From Burkholderiaceae bacterium (GTDB taxonomy: Bacteria > Pseudomonadota > Gammaproteobacteria > Burkholderiales > Burkholderiaceae), in assembly GCA_947472645.1 (NCBI GenBank), contig CANJBQ010000005.1, forward strand, positions 1 through 64,000: DNA of 64,000 nucleotides, in the 5' to 3' direction. Below, in pieces: positions 11,724 through 22,508 of this stretch (position 1 is the first letter of the stretch; every line of letters starts with the position of its first letter). Position numbers and translations under genes: made by a program. The notes under the pieces are model-generated. The model was not told the DNA's origin. It did no database searches and saw only the letters and a program-made list of their open reading frames with translations.

Positions 11724-13097
11724 TTAATCTTTTGATTTATTTTTTTGTGGACGTTGCCAATCGACACTCAATTGTTTTGCTCGGCTAATCGTCAATTTTT
11801 CAGCTGGGGCGTTTTTCGTCAACGTTGTTCCGGCTCCGATAGTTGCACCTTTGCCGACTGTCACCGGAGCTACCAACTGTGTATCTGAACCAATAAAAGC
11901 ATCATCTTCAATGGTCGTGCGGTGTTTATTCACACCATCATAATTACAAGTAATTGTTCCAGCGCCAATGTTGACACGTTGGCCGACATCCGCATCACCA
12001 ACATACGATAAATGATTTGCTTTACTTCCCAGCCCTATATGACTATTTTTTACTTCGACAAAATTCCCAATATGAGCATGGCTATCAATATGAGTGCCAG
12101 GACGCAGTCTGGCATACGGTCCAATGATCGCCATTTCCTTGACGACACTGCCTTCTATATGAGAAAAAGCTTTAATCTGCGTCTGCACGCCAATCTTTGA
12201 GTCCTTGATGACGCAGTATGGGCCAATCGTTACGCCTGTCGCAATTTCAACAGTTCCTTCAAATATACAACCCACATCAATAGTGACGTCATTGGCGCAT
12301 TGAAAATGACCGCGGATGTCAATCCTAGCAGGATCTATGAGAGTAACTCCTTGAGTAAGAAGTTGATTGGCTAGATGCTCTTGCCATACACGTTCAAGCT
12401 GAGCTAATTGGGAGCGACTATTCACACCCTCCACCTCAAAGGCAAATTCAGGGTGTAATGTTCTGATTGGTACACCTTCTTTAGCGGCAAGACCAACGAT
12501 ATCAGTTAAGTAATATTCGCCCTGTGCATTATTGGGTTGTAGTTGCTGGATCCAGTTTTTAAGATCCTTCGTTGCGCAGGCAATGATTCCCGTATTAATT
12601 TCTCTAATCTGCTTTTGCTCAGAGTTTGCATCTTTTTCCTCAATAATTCCCTCTATTTCAGCATTAAGGTTTCTAATGATTCGACCATATCCAGTAGGGT
12701 CTTGGCGCACTTGCGTCAAAATAGCAAAAGCACCATTTTGAGCTAGACGCAACAATGACTCAAGGGTCTGAGCTTGAATTAAAGGAACATCTCCATATAA
12801 GATCAACGTCGTTTCTGAGCTACTTAAAAGAGGCAATGCCTGCAATACCGCATGTCCCGTTCCCTTTTGTTCTTCTTGACGTGCGATAGAAACTGAATAT
12901 TGGCGCTGATCAATAAAGTCTCTAACTGCCGACTGCCCATGTCCTAGAACCAAGCATGGACATACTTCATATCCTAAGATCTTAATCGTATCTAAGACAT
13001 GCCCTAGCATAGGCTTTCCAGCCAAAGGATGAAGGACTTTAGGCAGAGCCGAGTTCATTCTTTTACCCTGTCCAGCGGCTAATATGACGATATTCAT
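11724..13097 (-). CDS. glmU: Bifunctional UDP-GlcNAc pyrophosphorylase / GlcN-1-P acetyltransferase
   Basis: LAAGQGKRMNSALPKVLHPLAGKPM and C-terminal hexapeptide repeats with GAGTITCNYDG. Confidence 0.97.
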   Translation of the reverse strand: MNIVILAAGQGKRMNSALPKVLHPLAGKPMLGHVLDTIKILGYEVCPCLVLGHGQSAVRDFIDQRQYSVSIARQEEQKGTGHAVLQALPLLSSSETTLILYGDVPLIQAQTLESLLRLAQNGAFAILTQVRQDPTGYGRIIRNLNAEIEGIIEEKDANSEQKQIREINTGIIACATKDLKNWIQQLQPNNAQGEYYLTDIVGLAAKEGVPIRTLHPEFAFEVEGVNSRSQLAQLERVWQEHLANQLLTQGVTLIDPARIDIRGHFQCANDVTIDVGCIFEGTVEIATGVTIGPYCVIKDSKIGVQTQIKAFSHIEGSVVKEMAIIGPYARLRPGTHIDSHAHIGNFVEVKNSHIGLGSKANHLSYVGDADVGQRVNIGAGTITCNYDGVNKHRTTIEDDAFIGSDTQLVAPVTVGKGATIGAGTTLTKNAPAEKLTISRAKQLSVDWQRPQKNKSKD

Positions 13098-13129
13098 TGA
13101 ATAAGTATAAGTGTTTTAATTTGGTTACT

Positions 13130-14038
13130 TTAAGTCGATGAGTCTTTGTGCAACGGCATAAGTATTTGCTCAGTAGTGCATGTGCCATCAAAGCCTTCAT
13201 CGATGGCTAGATCTTTTGGCCCCAGGCTAGCCTCAGAATCTAAATGTAGTCCCTTAAAATCAAATAAATTGGCATCTAATAAATGCGACGGTACTACCTG
13301 AGTTAATGATTTAAATAGGCTTTCTACTCGACCAGGGTGTTGCTTTTCCCATTGTTTCAAAAGATCTTTCATTGCATTTCGTTGCAAATTTGGCTGACTT
13401 CCACAGAGGTTGCAAGGAATAATTGGGAACTCTTGGTCCTTGGCATATCTTTCTAAATACTTCTCAGGAACATAAGCTAAGGGCCTTATAACTATATGCT
13501 TGCCATCATCCGATTGGAGCTTTGGTGGCATGGACTTTAGTTGACCGCCATAAAACATATTGAGCAATAGGGTTTCTAAAATATCTTCGCGGTGATGACC
13601 TAAGGCAATCTTCGTTGCTCCCAATTCATCAGCCACTCGATAAAGTATGCCGCGTCTTAAGCGAGAACAAAGCCCGCAGGTGGTTTTCCCTTCAGGGATG
13701 ACCCGCTTGACGATACTATATGTGTCTTGCTCTTCAATGTGAAATGGCACTTGTAATTGCCTTAAATAATTCGGGAGCACCTCCTCCGGGAAACCTGGCT
13801 GTTTTTGATCTAGATTTACAGCAATTAAATCAAAGTGAATCGGTGCACGCTCACGTAATTTGAGCAAAATATCCAACATGGCGTAACTGTCTTTTCCGCC
13901 GGATACACAGACCATGACTTTATCACCGTCTTCAATCATATTAAAGTCACTGATGGCTTGCCCCATGAGTCGACAGAGCTTTTTTACAAGCTTGTTTTCC
14001 TCAAATACTGCCTTTCTAGGATCAACGATTCGGTTCAT
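13130..14038 (-). CDS. ttcA: tRNA 2-thiocytidine(32) biosynthesis protein
   Basis: [16 protein letters not shown]-loop, [18 protein letters not shown]. Start re-placed at [11 protein letters not shown]; the ORF track start at 14131 overlaps folB. Confidence 0.93.
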   Translation of the reverse strand: MNRIVDPRKAVFEENKLVKKLCRLMGQAISDFNMIEDGDKVMVCVSGGKDSYAMLDILLKLRERAPIHFDLIAVNLDQKQPGFPEEVLPNYLRQLQVPFHIEEQDTYSIVKRVIPEGKTTCGLCSRLRRGILYRVADELGATKIALGHHREDILETLLLNMFYGGQLKSMPPKLQSDDGKHIVIRPLAYVPEKYLERYAKDQEFPIIPCNLCGSQPNLQRNAMKDLLKQWEKQHPGRVESLFKSLTQVVPSHLLDANLFDFKGLHLDSEASLGPKDLAIDEGFDGTCTTEQILMPLHKDSST

Positions 14039-14042
14039 AGAG

Positions 14043-14438
14043 TTACAAATTTTTCTTTCTAAACAGATCCACCCCAACTCCATCGCAATCTGGATAGACA
14101 TCGGGTTTTTCTGAGGAGACTCGGGCAGCAAGTACTTGAGGGTGCGCTAACATTTTTTCCATGATCTCATCACATAATGTCTCTTGTAATTGAATGTGCC
14201 CATGGCTAACAATCTCTTTAATGGTCTCACGCATAAAATCATAATCGACAACTTCACTAAGTTGATCATCTTTGGGGGTGTTGTGGGCAAGCGGGATATA
14301 TAAATCAATATTAATGATCACGTGTTGCTCTGCTTTTTTTTCAAAATCATGCACACCAATATTAATCAAAATATCATAATTTCTTAAAAACAAGCGCCTA
14401 CAGTTGCTTAACTCAAAAATGCTTTGGGAATTATTCAT
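14043..14438 (-). CDS. folB: Dihydroneopterin aldolase
   Basis: [34 protein letters not shown], typical FolB. Confidence 0.9.
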   Translation of the reverse strand: MNNSQSIFELSNCRRLFLRNYDILINIGVHDFEKKAEQHVIINIDLYIPLAHNTPKDDQLSEVVDYDFMRETIKEIVSHGHIQLQETLCDEIMEKMLAHPQVLAARVSSEKPDVYPDCDGVGVDLFRKKNL

Positions 14439-14444
14439 ATTTCC

Positions 14445-15221
14445 TTATTTAATTTTTGTTAAAAACATCACATCTCGTTGCGAGGTCTGCAAGTGTTGGC
14501 CGCCATCGACATAAATAACATCTCCCGTCATTGCTGAGGCTTGGTTTAAAAATAAAACGGCTTGAGCAATGTCCTTAGGAGTAGATGATTGACCAAGCAA
14601 GACCTCCTGATGCGCCTGAGCAAAACCATCAGCGCTTTGATCTCCAGAAGTCAATGTAATTCCTGGAGCAATCCCCATGACCCGTATTTGCGGCGCAAAA
14701 TACATCGCTTGCATTTTGACGGCTGTATCTAGTGCGCTCTTCGATAAAGTGTAAGAAAAATAATCGGGGTTTAAGTTACTTAATTTTTGATCAAGAATAT
14801 GAACAATGAGTCCTTTTTCCATGGGTCTTATTCTTAATTGTTCAAAATAAACCTTACTTAAAATGAGAGGAGCCGCAAGATTAATCGTGCAGTTTTTGAT
14901 AATGTTTTGATATTGAACGCTAGCTGGGTCATCATATTCAAAACGAGAAGCATTATTCACAATACAATTAGGCAAGCCAAGTTGGTCAATGCAGTGAGGA
15001 ATAAGCTGCTCTACTTCTGACTCATTTTCAAGATCAGCCTGAAGACCTATTGCACGACGTCCGAGTGCTTTTATTTGAGAAATGGTTTCTAGTGCCTCTT
15101 GCTTTGATTTACCATAGTGAATGGCAATATCCCAGCCTGCCCTGGCCATTTCTAGAGCAATCGTTTGGCCAATGCGTTTAGCCGCGCCAGTAATTAAAGC
15201 AATTTTTTGAGATTCAGTCAT
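14445..15221 (-). CDS. SDR oxidoreductase (pteridine reductase-like)
   Basis: ALITGAAKRIGQTIALEMARAGWDIAIHY, NNAS, YTLSKSALD; adjacent to folB. Confidence 0.8.
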   Translation of the reverse strand: MTESQKIALITGAAKRIGQTIALEMARAGWDIAIHYGKSKQEALETISQIKALGRRAIGLQADLENESEVEQLIPHCIDQLGLPNCIVNNASRFEYDDPASVQYQNIIKNCTINLAAPLILSKVYFEQLRIRPMEKGLIVHILDQKLSNLNPDYFSYTLSKSALDTAVKMQAMYFAPQIRVMGIAPGITLTSGDQSADGFAQAHQEVLLGQSSTPKDIAQAVLFLNQASAMTGDVIYVDGGQHLQTSQRDVMFLTKIK

Positions 15222-15240
15222 TAAGGTTTATAGAACATTT

Positions 15241-16470
15241 ATGGACATATTAACAAGTAGTGAAGCTTTAGAGCATTGCAAACTATTATCCAACCTTATT
15301 GATGAAGAAATTCAAAAACATGCTGGAAGGCTCAATTTTTCTCAATTTATGGCTTTGGTCCTATATTCACCTAATTATGGCTACTATACGTCCGGCTCAT
15401 TCAAATTTGGTTCAAAGGGTGATTTTATTACAGCCCCAGAAATTAGTCCTTTGTTTGGTTCCACAATTGCCAGGACGATCTCGCCAGTCCTACAGTATTT
15501 TTTGGACAAGAATCAACCCAGCTCAATTCTAGAGTTTGGTGCAGGATCCGGAAAGCTTTGCCAAGATATTTTGACTTCTCTTCATCAAATTAACCAACTG
15601 CCTAAAAAATACCTCATTTTAGAAGTTTCTCCAGAACTCAGAGATCGTCAAAAAACGCTCTTAGTCAATTTTTTAAATAAGCATCACTACCCCATCTCCA
15701 TTGAATGGGTTACAGATATCCCAACTCACTTTGATGGGGTTGTTATTGCTAATGAAGTTTTAGATGCCATCCCAGTCGACCTCGTTATCAAACACAACAA
15801 TCACTGGCATTACTGGTGTGTGAGTAGGAGCCCCAAAGCTAGCTCGCCGTCCTTCTCTGACCATTGGCAATGGACACTTGGGGAGCAGGTACCCACAGAC
15901 ATCTTACCGTCATATCTTATCGAGTCAATCCTTCAGTATCCGCAAGGTTACATCACAGAAATTCATCCACAATCGAATGCGTGGATAAATGCGGTTGCTA
16001 ATTCCATTCATCAAGGACTCTTTTTAACCTTTGATTATGGATTCCCAGAAAAAGAATACTATCATCCGCAACGTCATCAGGGTACACACATGGCGCACCA
16101 TCGTCATCAAGCCATCCCTGACATGTTTTACTTGCCAGGGCTTTGTGATATTACATCTCATGTCGAATGGTCTTCGCTCAATAGAACCGCAGTGGGTAAT
16201 GGTATGAGTCTCATGAATTATCAAAGCCAAGGTGCGTATCTGCTACATGCTGGGATTGGTGATTTATTTTTATCGAGTACCGATCCTACCAACGCTAAGG
16301 ATTATGCTATAGCCGCAAATGCTTTTCAGAAATTAATTTCAGAAGCAGAAATGGGTGAGCTTTTTAAAACGATTGCTTGGTCACGAAATATGCCCAATGA
16401 TGTTGCCTTTGAAAATCTCTGCGCTTCGCTACCTGGGTTTAAAGACAAGCAGCGATTGCTTGAAGCCTAG
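15241..16470 (+). CDS. Class I SAM-dependent methyltransferase, MidA/NDUFAF7 family
   Basis: FSQFMALVLYSPNYGYYTSG, FGSKGDFITAPEISPLFG, ILEFGAGSGKL. Confidence 0.85.
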   Translation: MDILTSSEALEHCKLLSNLIDEEIQKHAGRLNFSQFMALVLYSPNYGYYTSGSFKFGSKGDFITAPEISPLFGSTIARTISPVLQYFLDKNQPSSILEFGAGSGKLCQDILTSLHQINQLPKKYLILEVSPELRDRQKTLLVNFLNKHHYPISIEWVTDIPTHFDGVVIANEVLDAIPVDLVIKHNNHWHYWCVSRSPKASSPSFSDHWQWTLGEQVPTDILPSYLIESILQYPQGYITEIHPQSNAWINAVANSIHQGLFLTFDYGFPEKEYYHPQRHQGTHMAHHRHQAIPDMFYLPGLCDITSHVEWSSLNRTAVGNGMSLMNYQSQGAYLLHAGIGDLFLSSTDPTNAKDYAIAANAFQKLISEAEMGELFKTIAWSRNMPNDVAFENLCASLPGFKDKQRLLEA

Positions 16471-17542
16471 CTGCTGCGACGGCAGCTTGAATCATCTTTC
16501 CGTCTTGAGAGGCGGTCTTTTTTGCAATAGCTCCAGAATCAATAGATAAAGCTGCGAGGATGCGCTTGTCCCACATGAAAGTGTCTACACCGATCGATTG
16601 TGCCGCTAGAAGAGCCTTTTCTAACCGCGCTGGCTTTCGCCAAAGATCTACTTGATCGAAGAAGGCTAATGTTGAGGCTGCATCTGCTAAGGCGCCGGAA
16701 TGATTACTCAGTAGAAGATGGAATATTTTGGCAAATTGCTGGAGGTCATTAGGAATTTTCCACTGAACAACCCAATGATCTAATTGATCTATATGGATTT
16801 GACTCAGCAAATAAGCGAGTTGTGTCGATAAATCTTGCTGATGATGCGCCCCTAAATAAACGAGCTCTTTGGTCTTTTTAAATATTGTCGGTTGCTCAAA
16901 ATCTGGCGGGAAGAATAATTCTGATGCATTGATATCTTGTAAAACATCTAGCATTCTGGAGGGGTCTTTTTCTAAAAGGCCCTTACTGAGTTCTTGCCAA
17001 ACTCTCTCTGCAACCAAATATTTGAGCTCCCCATCCACCACCATTTGTTTCACCAGATTGTGCGTGCTTGGGTCAACTTTAAAATCTATTAGTTTTGCCA
17101 TGAACCTTGCCAAGCGCAAAATCCTTAAAGGATCTTCCTCAAATGCCGGACTGACATGTTTCAATATTTTTTTAGCTATATCGTGCTGCCCTCCAAATGG
17201 ATCAATTAAGGAACCGATCATTTCGCCCTCAAGGTTAATTTCTTGCGCTATCGCGTTGATCGTAAAATCCCTACGAAATAAATCTTGCTCTAAAGTTATC
17301 TCGGGGTTGGCATAAAAAGTAAACCCCTTGTAGCCATGGCCAGACTTTCTTTCAGTCCTTGCAAGGGCATACTCTTCTTTGGTTTGAGGGTGCAAAAAAA
17401 CAGGAAAATCTTGTCCAATGGGCTGAAATCCCTTTGCCAGCATTTCTTCTGGGGATGATCCCACAACAACAAAGTCTTTATCTTGCGCCTCTAGACCGAG
17501 CAACTGATCGCGTAGATAACCTCCAACGATATAGATCTTCAC
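16439..17542 (-). CDS. cca: CCA tRNA nucleotidyltransferase
   Basis: MKIYIVGGYLRDQLLG, FRRDFTINAIAQE, DPLRILRLARFMAKL. Confidence 0.93.
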   Translation of the reverse strand: MKIYIVGGYLRDQLLGLEAQDKDFVVVGSSPEEMLAKGFQPIGQDFPVFLHPQTKEEYALARTERKSGHGYKGFTFYANPEITLEQDLFRRDFTINAIAQEINLEGEMIGSLIDPFGGQHDIAKKILKHVSPAFEEDPLRILRLARFMAKLIDFKVDPSTHNLVKQMVVDGELKYLVAERVWQELSKGLLEKDPSRMLDVLQDINASELFFPPDFEQPTIFKKTKELVYLGAHHQQDLSTQLAYLLSQIHIDQLDHWVVQWKIPNDLQQFAKIFHLLLSNHSGALADAASTLAFFDQVDLWRKPARLEKALLAAQSIGVDTFMWDKRILAALSIDSGAIAKKTASQDGKMIQAAVAAARLQAIAACL

Positions 17543-18453
17543 TTTAAAAGACTATCCAAGGGGGTTGGCGACACACCAAATACCTCTGATAACGCATTTG
17601 CTTGTCCTTGTGGAAGAATGCTAGGTAACTTCATTGAAGCAATGTTATCTCGAGACATGATTGTTTTTCCAGGTACTTTTTCTAATAGTAATGCCTGTAA
17701 ATATCCCGCCCATTTTGGTAAGGGAATAACTGGTCTTGATAAACCTTGTTTTTTTGCAGCAAATTGAATAATTTGTTTTAATGTTAAAACTTCAGGTCCT
17801 GCCACATCATAACTTTGATGAATTGTTGTCAGCATCTCAATTGCCGCAACAAACGCTTGTGCAACGTCTTGAACTGCGACAGGTTGAAAAAGATTTCCGG
17901 CTCCGGATAAAGGCATTACAGGAAAGTATTTTTGTAAAGTTCCAAACATATTAATGAAGCTGTCATCAGGTCCAAAAATCACTGATGGTCTGAAAATTGT
18001 CCAATCTAGACCTGAATTTTTAACAAGCTCTTCTGCCACTCCTTTACTTCTCAAATACATTGATGGTCCATATTTATCTGCCCCTAATGCACTCATATGA
18101 ATGTATCTTTTTAGACCAAATTTTTGCATCGAATTCATAACAAATATAGGGATATCAATATGCGCTTGTTGAAACTCTGGGCCATAGGGCAGAATGTTTT
18201 GAGCATGTAATACGCCAACTAAATTGATAACGACATCATTGGGCTGCAATGTTTTTATTACCTCATCCACGTTTGCTTGAGATATGGCCTGAATAATCAT
18301 CGCCTTAGATACGCTATTTTTCTCAATGATGTTAATGAGTTTTTGATGACGGGTTGGAACAATACTTATGTAATTAAGTGCGCTTAATCTTTTTGTTATA
18401 TGTTTTCCCACAAACCCGGACCCACCAATTACTAAAACCTTAGGCTTCATCAT
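17539..18453 (-). CDS. NAD(P)-binding epimerase-like protein (complex I NDUFA9-like)
   Basis: VLVIGGSGFVGKHITKRL, FRPSVIFGPDDSFINMF. Confidence 0.8.
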   Translation of the reverse strand: MMKPKVLVIGGSGFVGKHITKRLSALNYISIVPTRHQKLINIIEKNSVSKAMIIQAISQANVDEVIKTLQPNDVVINLVGVLHAQNILPYGPEFQQAHIDIPIFVMNSMQKFGLKRYIHMSALGADKYGPSMYLRSKGVAEELVKNSGLDWTIFRPSVIFGPDDSFINMFGTLQKYFPVMPLSGAGNLFQPVAVQDVAQAFVAAIEMLTTIHQSYDVAGPEVLTLKQIIQFAAKKQGLSRPVIPLPKWAGYLQALLLEKVPGKTIMSRDNIASMKLPSILPQGQANALSEVFGVSPTPLDSLLK

Positions 18454-18461
18454 CTTCTCCC

Positions 18462-20471
18462 TTAAGGTAAATTAGAACTAGTTGCTTGGGCTGGATTTAC
18501 CGTTCCCAATTTTTCTTTTAAAGACTGAGGTTTTCCAGTGCTGAGTATTTCATAATAAACGGCATTCGAAAGTACATTTTTCACATAAGTCCTTGTTTCA
18601 TTAAATGGAATCGTTTCAGCAAATATTTCCATACTAACCGGCTTCGTTAACGTTTGACGCCACTGCTTTGGCCTTCCTGGTCCAGCGTTGTAGGCTCCTG
18701 AGGCCAAACCCCATGAACCATCCATATCATTTAAAACCATATTTAAGTAGTTACTTCCCAAGGTCAAATTTGTCTGCAGATCCGACAACTTATCAATCGA
18801 GTAGTCTGTCATGCCAATCTTTTTGGCCACATATTGCCCAGTCGTTGGCATAACTTGCATCAACCCAGAAGCTCCAACAGATGATTTAGCCGCCATCACA
18901 AATCGGGACTCTTGACGAATTAACCCATATACCCAATTAATATCAAGGTGAATCTGTTTTGTAATGGGTTGAAGTTTTTCTAAGAACGGGGTGGGGTAGC
19001 GTAAAGAAAAATTATGTTCAGATTTGGTTCTATCTGCCGTGTTGACTGTTCGATCTAGCAGGTTTATCTTTTTCCCATATTCTGCAGCAGCTAATAATTC
19101 ACGATCAGTCATATTTCGAAGCTCCCAATTCCACTCACGGTTTCCTTCTGTTCGTAGATTCATACCATATAGTTTGGCCGCTTTTTCAAATGCGGGTAAA
19201 TGTGAAGCAATTGACTTTGTATCACTCTCATTTAATATCGTCTTAGGTGGAACGGTGATGGGGCGACCTAACTCCTCTAGCGATAGCTGTGCATAAAAAT
19301 TGTATTGACTTGTCAGTTTTTCGAATACATCATTTGCGCGGCTATCGCCAAGCTCTTTAAGCGCCTTTCCATACCAAAAGGTCCAAGCTGGATCCCGCGC
19401 TCTTATAGTCTCTGGCATCGTCTCAATGGATTCTTTAACGAGCTTCCAATCCTTTTCCCGAAGTGCTACTCTGATTTTCCACTCAGAAGACTCAGCAGAT
19501 AAGAGCTCACTTTGCCCTAAGGCATGCTGTTGCCGAAAAGCCTCAATTGCAGAACTATCTAATTTTTTTGCTAGAAACTGCCCAATAACACCCCAGGCCA
19601 TACCTTTGTATTCAGCATGATGTTTCCAGTCATGTTCTACTATCGTTTTCATCGCTAAATTTGGATTAGTTCGCGCCTTTTTGACGATGTTAGCGATAGG
19701 ATCTTCTACGCCCATCTTTTGAGACATAGAATCAAAGTTCATTTCTAGGGCTGTACGACTAATACTGAGGGTTTCATTTCTGGTTAGGCCACCTCTTAAA
19801 TATAATTGAGCCACAAGATCAGGACAGGCTTCTCCAAAATACTTTGGATCAATCAGTATTAACTTAGCTGATGCTGCAACACTCTTTGGAGACTCGCCCT
19901 TAGCCAATCGTGATTGCATGGCATAACACTTCAATTGAGTGTCGTCATCTAAAACAAATTGAGGAAACTCAAGATCAAAGTTGGCCCATTCTTGTCTCTT
20001 TCCTAATACCAGTAACCAATCGTTGCGGAGTCGGTCTGCTAAGGCAGCACCTTTATATTTTTTTAAAAATTGATTCACCTCATTATCGGCATCTGTCGCT
20101 GCATTAGGCCGTCCAGCAGCATCATACAAACGCGGTTTAATTTTGAAATACTCTACATAATCCGCCACTTCATAATCACTTAACTGATTGGCTAGTTGAA
20201 TTGCTCTCAATAAATCGTTTTTACGAGATGCTTCTCTAAGGTCTATAAACATCTTATCCTTATCCGATAAGTCACCCCCTTTTTTAGATGTATTAGAAGA
20301 TGCTTGTGCAGAAGAAGCTGGGGATTTATTATTCGTTGAGCTCTTCGCAAAACTAACTAGGCTTATACTCAAAGTAAGTAGGATGATCATCCTAGTCATT
20401 TTGATAGTAAGCTTTTGATATTGACTGTTCATTAATCTATTTTTACTCTGTAATGGTGCGTTATATTTCAA
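18462..20471 (-). CDS. slt: Soluble lytic murein transglycosylase
   Basis: Signal peptide-like N-terminus; catalytic region GLIRQESRFVMAAKSSVGASGLMQVMPTTGQYVAKK...NLTLGSNYL. Confidence 0.9.
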   Translation of the reverse strand: MKYNAPLQSKNRLMNSQYQKLTIKMTRMIILLTLSISLVSFAKSSTNNKSPASSAQASSNTSKKGGDLSDKDKMFIDLREASRKNDLLRAIQLANQLSDYEVADYVEYFKIKPRLYDAAGRPNAATDADNEVNQFLKKYKGAALADRLRNDWLLVLGKRQEWANFDLEFPQFVLDDDTQLKCYAMQSRLAKGESPKSVAASAKLILIDPKYFGEACPDLVAQLYLRGGLTRNETLSISRTALEMNFDSMSQKMGVEDPIANIVKKARTNPNLAMKTIVEHDWKHHAEYKGMAWGVIGQFLAKKLDSSAIEAFRQQHALGQSELLSAESSEWKIRVALREKDWKLVKESIETMPETIRARDPAWTFWYGKALKELGDSRANDVFEKLTSQYNFYAQLSLEELGRPITVPPKTILNESDTKSIASHLPAFEKAAKLYGMNLRTEGNREWNWELRNMTDRELLAAAEYGKKINLLDRTVNTADRTKSEHNFSLRYPTPFLEKLQPITKQIHLDINWVYGLIRQESRFVMAAKSSVGASGLMQVMPTTGQYVAKKIGMTDYSIDKLSDLQTNLTLGSNYLNMVLNDMDGSWGLASGAYNAGPGRPKQWRQTLTKPVSMEIFAETIPFNETRTYVKNVLSNAVYYEILSTGKPQSLKEKLGTVNPAQATSSNLP

Positions 20472-20502
20472 TCACAATAATTCTTGCTTTGTTGAATACC
20501 CG

Positions 20503-21132
20503 ATGACGAATCTCTCACTTGCCGACCTTCGTAAAGAATATATTCGACAACGTATCTTGATACAACAGGATACCCAAGGGTATGCCACGGTTAAGAAAAG
20601 CCTTCATCACTCTATTTTAATAGGTTTAAGTGAATTACAAGCGATCACGAATACCCCTATTAAAAATCTTGGCTTTTATTGGCCAATTCGAGGTGAGCCG
20701 GATATTAAAGACACTTTACTTCAATGGCAAATTGAAAATACGTCTAGAGCCCTAGCATTGCCAGTTACAACAAAAGATCAACCATTAGTTTTTAAACAAT
20801 GGGGACTCAATACCATCATGAAACCTGGGCTTGCCAACATCCCAGAACCGTCTGATGCCCTTGCCATAAAAGTCGACGCCATTATTGCTCCCTGTGTAGC
20901 TTGGCGCAAAGAGAATCGTCAAATTTGGCGCCTTGGTTATGGCGGAGGATATTATGACCGAACATTATTTAGTTATTTACCTTCTCAGCGACGCCCTTTA
21001 CTCATTGGAGTAGCCTTTGATGAACAGGAGTTGAATTCAAGTCTTTGGAAAATTCATTCGCAAGACTTTCCATTAGATGTCCTAATTACTCAGTCATCCT
21101 CGAACTTTTCTACATTTTTAAAGAGTCCTTAA
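20503..21132 (+). CDS. 5-formyltetrahydrofolate cyclo-ligase
   Basis: WRLGYGGGYYDRTL motif and N-terminal LRKEYIRQRI. Confidence 0.9.
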   Translation: MTNLSLADLRKEYIRQRILIQQDTQGYATVKKSLHHSILIGLSELQAITNTPIKNLGFYWPIRGEPDIKDTLLQWQIENTSRALALPVTTKDQPLVFKQWGLNTIMKPGLANIPEPSDALAIKVDAIIAPCVAWRKENRQIWRLGYGGGYYDRTLFSYLPSQRRPLLIGVAFDEQELNSSLWKIHSQDFPLDVLITQSSSNFSTFLKSP

Positions 21133-21665
21133 TGCCAAATGCACGGCGGGATTGTTTAATGGCTATTCCCATGGGATTTATCGGTTTAATTCTATCTAAA
21201 TTCTCAGAGGCAACGAGTCCCTTCTTTTTGCCTGTTTATATGATTCAGCAATATTTACAAATAAAATCACCTTTTGTAAGAAATGTCGTTATTTTTGAAC
21301 TTACTTTTTCTAAACCAAATATAAGTCTTACCAAAAAAAATCAACGGGTTTTTTTAACGGCAAATATTCGCGTCACTGTTCCCAATAATCCGTCTGTCAA
21401 CGGGAAATTAAGTTTAAGCTCCTCATTTTTCTATAATACGATCTCTCATCAAATCTTTTTAAAAGATCCATTATTCAATCAAATTGAAGTTGAAGGTCTT
21501 AATCAGGCTGGGCAACGTTTATTAACACAACTCAACCCATTTTTGAGTGAGTTATTAAATGGCTATCCCATTTATGAATTAAGTAAAACTGATTTGCCCT
21601 TTTTTGCAAAAGTGCCTAGCTCCATCATGCTTGAAGACGATGGAATTCTATTTCGATTTGACTAG
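21132..21665 (+). CDS. DUF1439-like lipid-binding/membrane-associated protein
   Basis: Frame of track ORF 21045..21665. Likely start MPNARRDCLM at 21132 (TAATG overlap with the upstream stop). Confidence 0.5.
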   Translation: MPNARRDCLMAIPMGFIGLILSKFSEATSPFFLPVYMIQQYLQIKSPFVRNVVIFELTFSKPNISLTKKNQRVFLTANIRVTVPNNPSVNGKLSLSSSFFYNTISHQIFLKDPLFNQIEVEGLNQAGQRLLTQLNPFLSELLNGYPIYELSKTDLPFFAKVPSSIMLEDDGILFRFD

Positions 21666-22504
21666 CTTTTTAGTTGCTGAAAAATCGCAATAGTTGGATC
21701 TGCTTGATTTAATGTATAGAAGTGAAGCCCCGGCGCACCGCCCGCAATCAATTGATGACATAAGTCAGTTACCACTTCTAAACCAAAGGCCTTAATTGAA
21801 GCTGTATCATCTCCAAAACTCTCTAATCGTTTACGCAACCAACGCGGTATCTCTGCTCCACAAGCATCTGAAAAACGGATTAATTGGGAGCTGCTAACAA
21901 TCGGCATGATTCCTGGAACAATTGGGATATCGATATCGTATCTTTGCACATCTTCCAGAAACTGAAAATAAGCGTCTGAATTAAAAAAATACTGCGTAAT
22001 TGCAGAGTCGGCACCACAGCGAACTTTATTAACAAACTTATTAATATCATCTGCCGCAGATACTGCTTGCGGATGAAACTCTGGGTAAGCCGCAACTTCA
22101 ATATGAAACCAATCGCCCATTGTTTCACGGATATATCCCACTAATTCATTCGCATGATGAAACTCACCGTAATGTCCCATTCCAGAGGGTAGGTCACCAC
22201 GCAATGCAACGATTCGCTTGATTCCCATTTCTTGATAATGTTTCAATAAGTTCAATATATTTTCTTTTGAACTACCTACACAGGATAAATGAGGGGCAAC
22301 TAATAAACCTTCATCGTTAATCTGCTTGACAACGTGCAATGTCCCTTCTTGTGTAGAGCCTCCTGCGCCAAAAGTAACAGAACAAAAACTTGGTGCAATT
22401 TCTTGCACCAAGCGCGTTCTGACAGCTCTTAACTTTTCAACACCATCAGACGACTTAGGAGGGAAAAACTCTACGCTCAGTTCGATATTTTCTAACAAGT
22501 TCAT
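21662..22504 (-). CDS. metF: Methylenetetrahydrofolate reductase
   Basis: LSVEFFPPKSSDGVEKL, VTFGAGGSTQEGTL. Start placed at MNLLENIELS (22504), 4 nt after the ahcY stop. Confidence 0.95.
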   Translation of the reverse strand: MNLLENIELSVEFFPPKSSDGVEKLRAVRTRLVQEIAPSFCSVTFGAGGSTQEGTLHVVKQINDEGLLVAPHLSCVGSSKENILNLLKHYQEMGIKRIVALRGDLPSGMGHYGEFHHANELVGYIRETMGDWFHIEVAAYPEFHPQAVSAADDINKFVNKVRCGADSAITQYFFNSDAYFQFLEDVQRYDIDIPIVPGIMPIVSSSQLIRFSDACGAEIPRWLRKRLESFGDDTASIKAFGLEVVTDLCHQLIAGGAPGLHFYTLNQADPTIAIFQQLKS

Positions 22505-22508
22505 CCCA

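Noticed and set aside
14039-14131. N-terminal extension of ttcA in the ORF track
   Set aside because: It overlaps folB, while the conserved TtcA start [11 protein letters not shown] is at 14038.
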